13,559 nt of DNA, from positions 1-13,559 of the forward strand of contig JAOPUQ010000228.1 of the NCBI GenBank assembly GCA_025963425.1. Direction: 5' to 3'. The first letter of the stretch is position 1. Every line of letters starts with the position of its first letter. This document shows positions 11,414-13,559 of the stretch, piece by piece. The stretch is from Modestobacter sp. Lineage in GTDB: Bacteria; Actinomycetota; Actinomycetes; Mycobacteriales; Geodermatophilaceae. The notes under the pieces were generated by a model. That model worked only from the letters and a program-made list of their open reading frames with translations, was not told the origin of the DNA and searched no databases. Position numbers and translations under genes: made by a program.

Positions 11414-13312
11414 TCAGTCTGTCGGAGGGTGCTCTTCCTGCTCCGGCTCCGGCTCGGGCTCCGCTTCCTGTCCCGGGGCCTCCTGGAACAGCCGGCTGTG
11501 GTCGAACTCCAGAGCGGCACGCGACGGCGGGGCCTCGCCGAGGAGCTCGGCCACCTCGGCCTCGATGTCGTCCGGGTCCACCTCGTCGCCGAGGGCAGCG
11601 GCGTCCGCGTCCAGACCGTCCTCCGGGTCGTCGCTGAGCGCCTGGGTCCCCTCCGGGACCGACTCGTCGTCGCCGGCCTCGGCGACGGCGTCCGCCCCGG
11701 CCGGGGCGACCGCCTCGGTGTCGTCGAGAGCGTCGGGCGTCTCGCCGTCCGCGGCCGCCTCGTCCTCGGCGGCGTCGTCCTCGTCCTCGCCGAAGCGGGC
11801 GGAGACACCGGTCAGGTCGTCGGGGTCGGCGGCGGCGATGGCGCCGTACCACTCGGCCGCGAGCTCCTCGTCGCCCTGCTCCTCGAGCAGGTCCGCGTAG
11901 GCCGTCGCGAGTCGGAGTCGGCCGAGCTCGGCCTGTCCCAGCGCGGCGGGCGTGGGCCGGCCACCGAGCGCGGTCTCGAGCACGAGCAAGGCGGCCGGCA
12001 GCTCACCGAGGTCGTGCCGGGCACCGGACTCGACCAGCCTGAGCTCGACGACCTCGTCGGCCTCGGGGTTCTCGGCCAGCGCCTCGGATACGAGGCGGAG
12101 CGCGTTGTCCGGTCGACCCAGAGCGCGCTCACAGTCGGCAAGGACGGCGCGATAGCTCTCGTCACCGCTCATCCGCCGGTACGCGCGCAACTCCCGGGCG
12201 GCCTCGGCGAAGTCGCCGGCGTGGTAGGCAGCGACGCCCACGGCCTCACGGACGGCGGCGATGCGGGAGGCGCGGTCCCGAGCGGCGCGGGCGTGCTCGA
12301 GCGCGAGCTCGGGGTCGTCGTCGACGAGGCCGCCGGCAGCCATCAGATGCTGGCCGACGGTGTCGGCGTTGCGGGACTCCAGTCCGCGCAGCGCAGACCG
12401 CACGGCCGGGTCGAGCTCGCGGACGTCGACCCACTCGGGGATCTCCGGTCCGCTGGGACGGCGCTCCGACGCCGCGTCCGTGGGCCGTCCTCCGCCGGGA
12501 CGACGGTCCTGCCAGCCGGGGCGATCCTGGTTGCCGCGCGGGGACCGACGGTCATCGGAGTCGCGACGAGGCGCACCGGCCCCCTGCGGGCGGTCACCCG
12601 AGGGGCGGCGGTCCTGCCACGACGGACGGTCGCCCTGCGGGCGGTCACCGGAGGGCCGCTGCGGGCGGTCACCCGAGGGGCGGCGGTCCTGCCACGAGGG
12701 ACGGTCCCCCTGCGGACGGTCACCGGAGGGACGCTGCGGGCGGTCACCCGAGGGGCGGCGGTCCTGCCACACCGGGCGGTCACCCGAGGGACGCTGCGGG
12801 CGGTCACCCGAGGGGCGGCGGTCCTGCCACGCCGGACGGTCACCAGAAGGACGCCCACCCTGCGGGCGGTCACCGGAGGGGCGGCGGTCCTGCCACACCG
12901 GGCGGTCACCCGAGGGACGCTGCTGACGGTCACCCGAAGGGCGCCCACCCTGCGGCCGGTCACCCGAGGGGCGCCGGTCCTGCCACGCCGGACGATCACC
13001 GGCCGGACGCCCGCCCTGGGGGCGTCCACCCTGGGGGCGGTCACCGGTCGGACGCCTTTCCTGCCATTCCCGCCGAGGAGCCCCGGAACCCTGGGGGCGA
13101 TCGTCACGTGACGACCCGGGCCGCTCGGGGCGCCCGTCCTGGACGGGGCGCGAACCGCGGTGTCCCGCCGGTCGAGCGGGACGGCCGGCGCCGCCCTGAC
13201 GGGGACCGCCGGAGGATCCACCGCGGGGACCCCCACTGGAGCCGCCTCGCGGGCCGCCGCCGGCGCCGCGTCCTCGGTCTGAGCCGCTGGGGCCTCGTCG
13301 CGGAGATGTCAT
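11414..13312 (-). CDS. Repeat-rich basic / TPR-like / acidic-tail protein downstream of the rRNA operon
   Basis: The 632-residue protein has three parts. Residues 1-290 are Arg/Gly/Pro/Ser/Asp-rich and disordered, starting with an RGG-like stretch and continuing with repeats built on WQDRRPSGDRPQ. Residues about 291-500 are helical and TPR-like, beginning PEWVDVRELDPAVRSALRGL and including HAGDFAEAARELRAY and LEEQGDEELAAEWYG. Residues about 508-632 are strongly acidic, ending in PEPEPEQEE. There is no signal peptide or membrane segment. Similar TPR proteins with Arg/Gly-rich N termini occur in other actinobacteria and are sometimes misannotated as a viral replicase polyprotein. Function is unknown. 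The basic repeats suggest RNA or polyanion binding (inference), in keeping with the place just after the 5S rRNA. The ATG at 13312 has only a distant GAGG; read-through from the rRNA operon is possible. Confidence 0.88.
   Translation of the reverse strand: MTSPRRGPSGSDRGRGAGGGPRGGSSGGPRGGSSGGPRQGGAGRPARPAGHRGSRPVQDGRPERPGSSRDDRPQGSGAPRREWQERRPTGDRPQGGRPQGGRPAGDRPAWQDRRPSGDRPQGGRPSGDRQQRPSGDRPVWQDRRPSGDRPQGGRPSGDRPAWQDRRPSGDRPQRPSGDRPVWQDRRPSGDRPQRPSGDRPQGDRPSWQDRRPSGDRPQRPSGDRPQGDRPSWQDRRPSGDRPQGAGAPRRDSDDRRSPRGNQDRPGWQDRRPGGGRPTDAASERRPSGPEIPEWVDVRELDPAVRSALRGLESRNADTVGQHLMAAGGLVDDDPELALEHARAARDRASRIAAVREAVGVAAYHAGDFAEAARELRAYRRMSGDESYRAVLADCERALGRPDNALRLVSEALAENPEADEVVELRLVESGARHDLGELPAALLVLETALGGRPTPAALGQAELGRLRLATAYADLLEEQGDEELAAEWYGAIAAADPDDLTGVSARFGEDEDDAAEDEAAADGETPDALDDTEAVAPAGADAVAEAGDDESVPEGTQALSDDPEDGLDADAAALGDEVDPDDIEAEVAELLGEAPPSRAALEFDHSRLFQEAPGQEAEPEPEPEQEEHPPTD
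12503..13066 (-). repeat. Degenerate tandem repeats encoding WQDRRPSGDRPQ-type units
   Basis: Eight Trp-containing units have Trp at residues 83, 110, 140, 162, 182, 207, 232 and 267, with smaller RPSGDRPQ modules between them. Two adjacent 75-bp copies (12620-12694 and 12695-12769) match at 71 of 75 bases. All spacings are whole codons. This is a coding minisatellite rather than a CRISPR array or integration site. Confidence 0.92.
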
Positions 13313-13400
13313 GGTGTTCTCGGTACCTCACTGGTCGCCGGCGCACGCGGTAACGCGGCGCCAGACACGACCCGTCAACGGATCACGGGCTGCAGAAATG

Positions 13401-13444
13401 ACGAAACGGGAGCCGGAGCACGTGTGCTCCGACCCCCGTTTCGT
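13401..13444 (-). terminator. Strong rRNA-operon terminator hairpin
   Basis: Arms at 13401-13421 and 13424-13444 form a stem of about 20 bp with two G-U pairs and a minimal loop. The structure lies 6 nt after the 3' end of the 5S rRNA on the minus strand. The stretch after the stem reads CATTTCT, a weak T-tract. It is the strongest hairpin in the window and is best read as the rrn terminator. Confidence 0.88.
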
Positions 13445-13450
13445 AAAGGA

Positions 13451-13559
13451 TGTCCGGCGGCGTCCTACTCTCCCACCCGGTCCCCCGGGCAGTACCATCG
13501 GCGCTGAAAGGCTTAGCTTCCGGGTTCGGAATGAGACCGGGCGTTTCCCTTTCGCCATG
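13451..13559 (-). rRNA. rrf: 5S ribosomal RNA, 5' end cut by the window edge
   Basis: The minus strand reads as a typical actinobacterial 5S rRNA, with CATTCCGAACCCGGAAGCTA and GCGCCGATGGTACTGC and a 3' end of GGACGCCGCCGGACA. About 109 of roughly 117-120 nt are present; the missing 5' bases should complement the 3' GUCCGGCGGC-like end of helix I. The exact 3' boundary may shift by one or two bases. By usual order, 23S and 16S would lie beyond the right edge. No tRNA is seen after it. Confidence 0.95.

Noticed and set aside
12503..13066. CRISPR-like repeat array
   Set aside because: Repeats are codon-phased, variable in spacing, without unique spacers, and lie in a continuous reading frame.
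11165..13111. 648-aa plus-strand open frame with repeated RAVTRGAAVLP-like units
   Set aside because: It is antisense to the repeat/TPR gene; its repeats are only the reverse reading of the coding repeats.
13328..13558. 76-aa minus-strand open frame at the right edge
   Set aside because: It runs through the 5S rRNA and its terminator; the nucleotide sequence is clearly rRNA.

Overview
The window looks like a chromosomal housekeeping segment from a very GC-rich actinobacterium (Actinomycetota). Evidence: GTG starts are common, codon third positions are almost all G or C, the 5S rRNA is actinobacterial in type, and the gene order HAD phosphatase / small protein / tlyA / nadK / recN / steA / mctB matches the Mycobacterium tuberculosis block Rv1692-Rv1698 and its Corynebacterium counterpart. 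A Geodermatophilaceae-like host is a guess from overall style. No mobile element, CRISPR array, tRNA or phage gene was seen.

Layout, in order of minus-strand transcription (right to left). The right edge holds the 3' nine-tenths of a 5S rRNA, then a strong hairpin terminator. Next comes a 632-aa protein with an Arg/Pro/Gly-rich repeat array, a TPR-like helical middle and an acidic tail. A short single-stranded-DNA-binding protein lacking the usual acidic tip follows. Convergent to it, on the plus strand, is a DUF1015 gene that appears to be leaderless. Divergent from DUF1015 lies a two-gene unit, a small TPR protein and a HAD-IIA (glycerol-3-phosphate phosphatase-like) enzyme. Convergent to that is a plus-strand SCP2-like gene. 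Then comes a tightly packed minus-strand operon: a 64-aa small protein, tlyA, nadK and recN. Its junctions are TGATG, GTGA and a 26-bp overlap. A plus-strand TetR-family gene with an unusual N-terminal extension separates recN from steA. The last unit is steA, mctB/steB and the first 16 codons of another gene, again joined by GTGA overlaps.

Together the block covers rRNA 2'-O-methylation (TlyA), NADP supply (NadK), double-strand-break repair (RecN), daughter-cell separation (SteA with the SteB/MctB-type partner), phospholipid head-group recycling (HAD) and ssDNA binding.

The window is mostly conserved and I see no obvious new multi-gene system. The items most worth a second look are: a 13-bp stem that buries the recN ribosome-binding site inside nadK; the repeat/TPR/acidic protein placed directly after the rRNA operon; two DnaA-box-like sites upstream of the ssb paralogue; and the TetR gene with its long low-complexity N terminus inserted into a conserved block.
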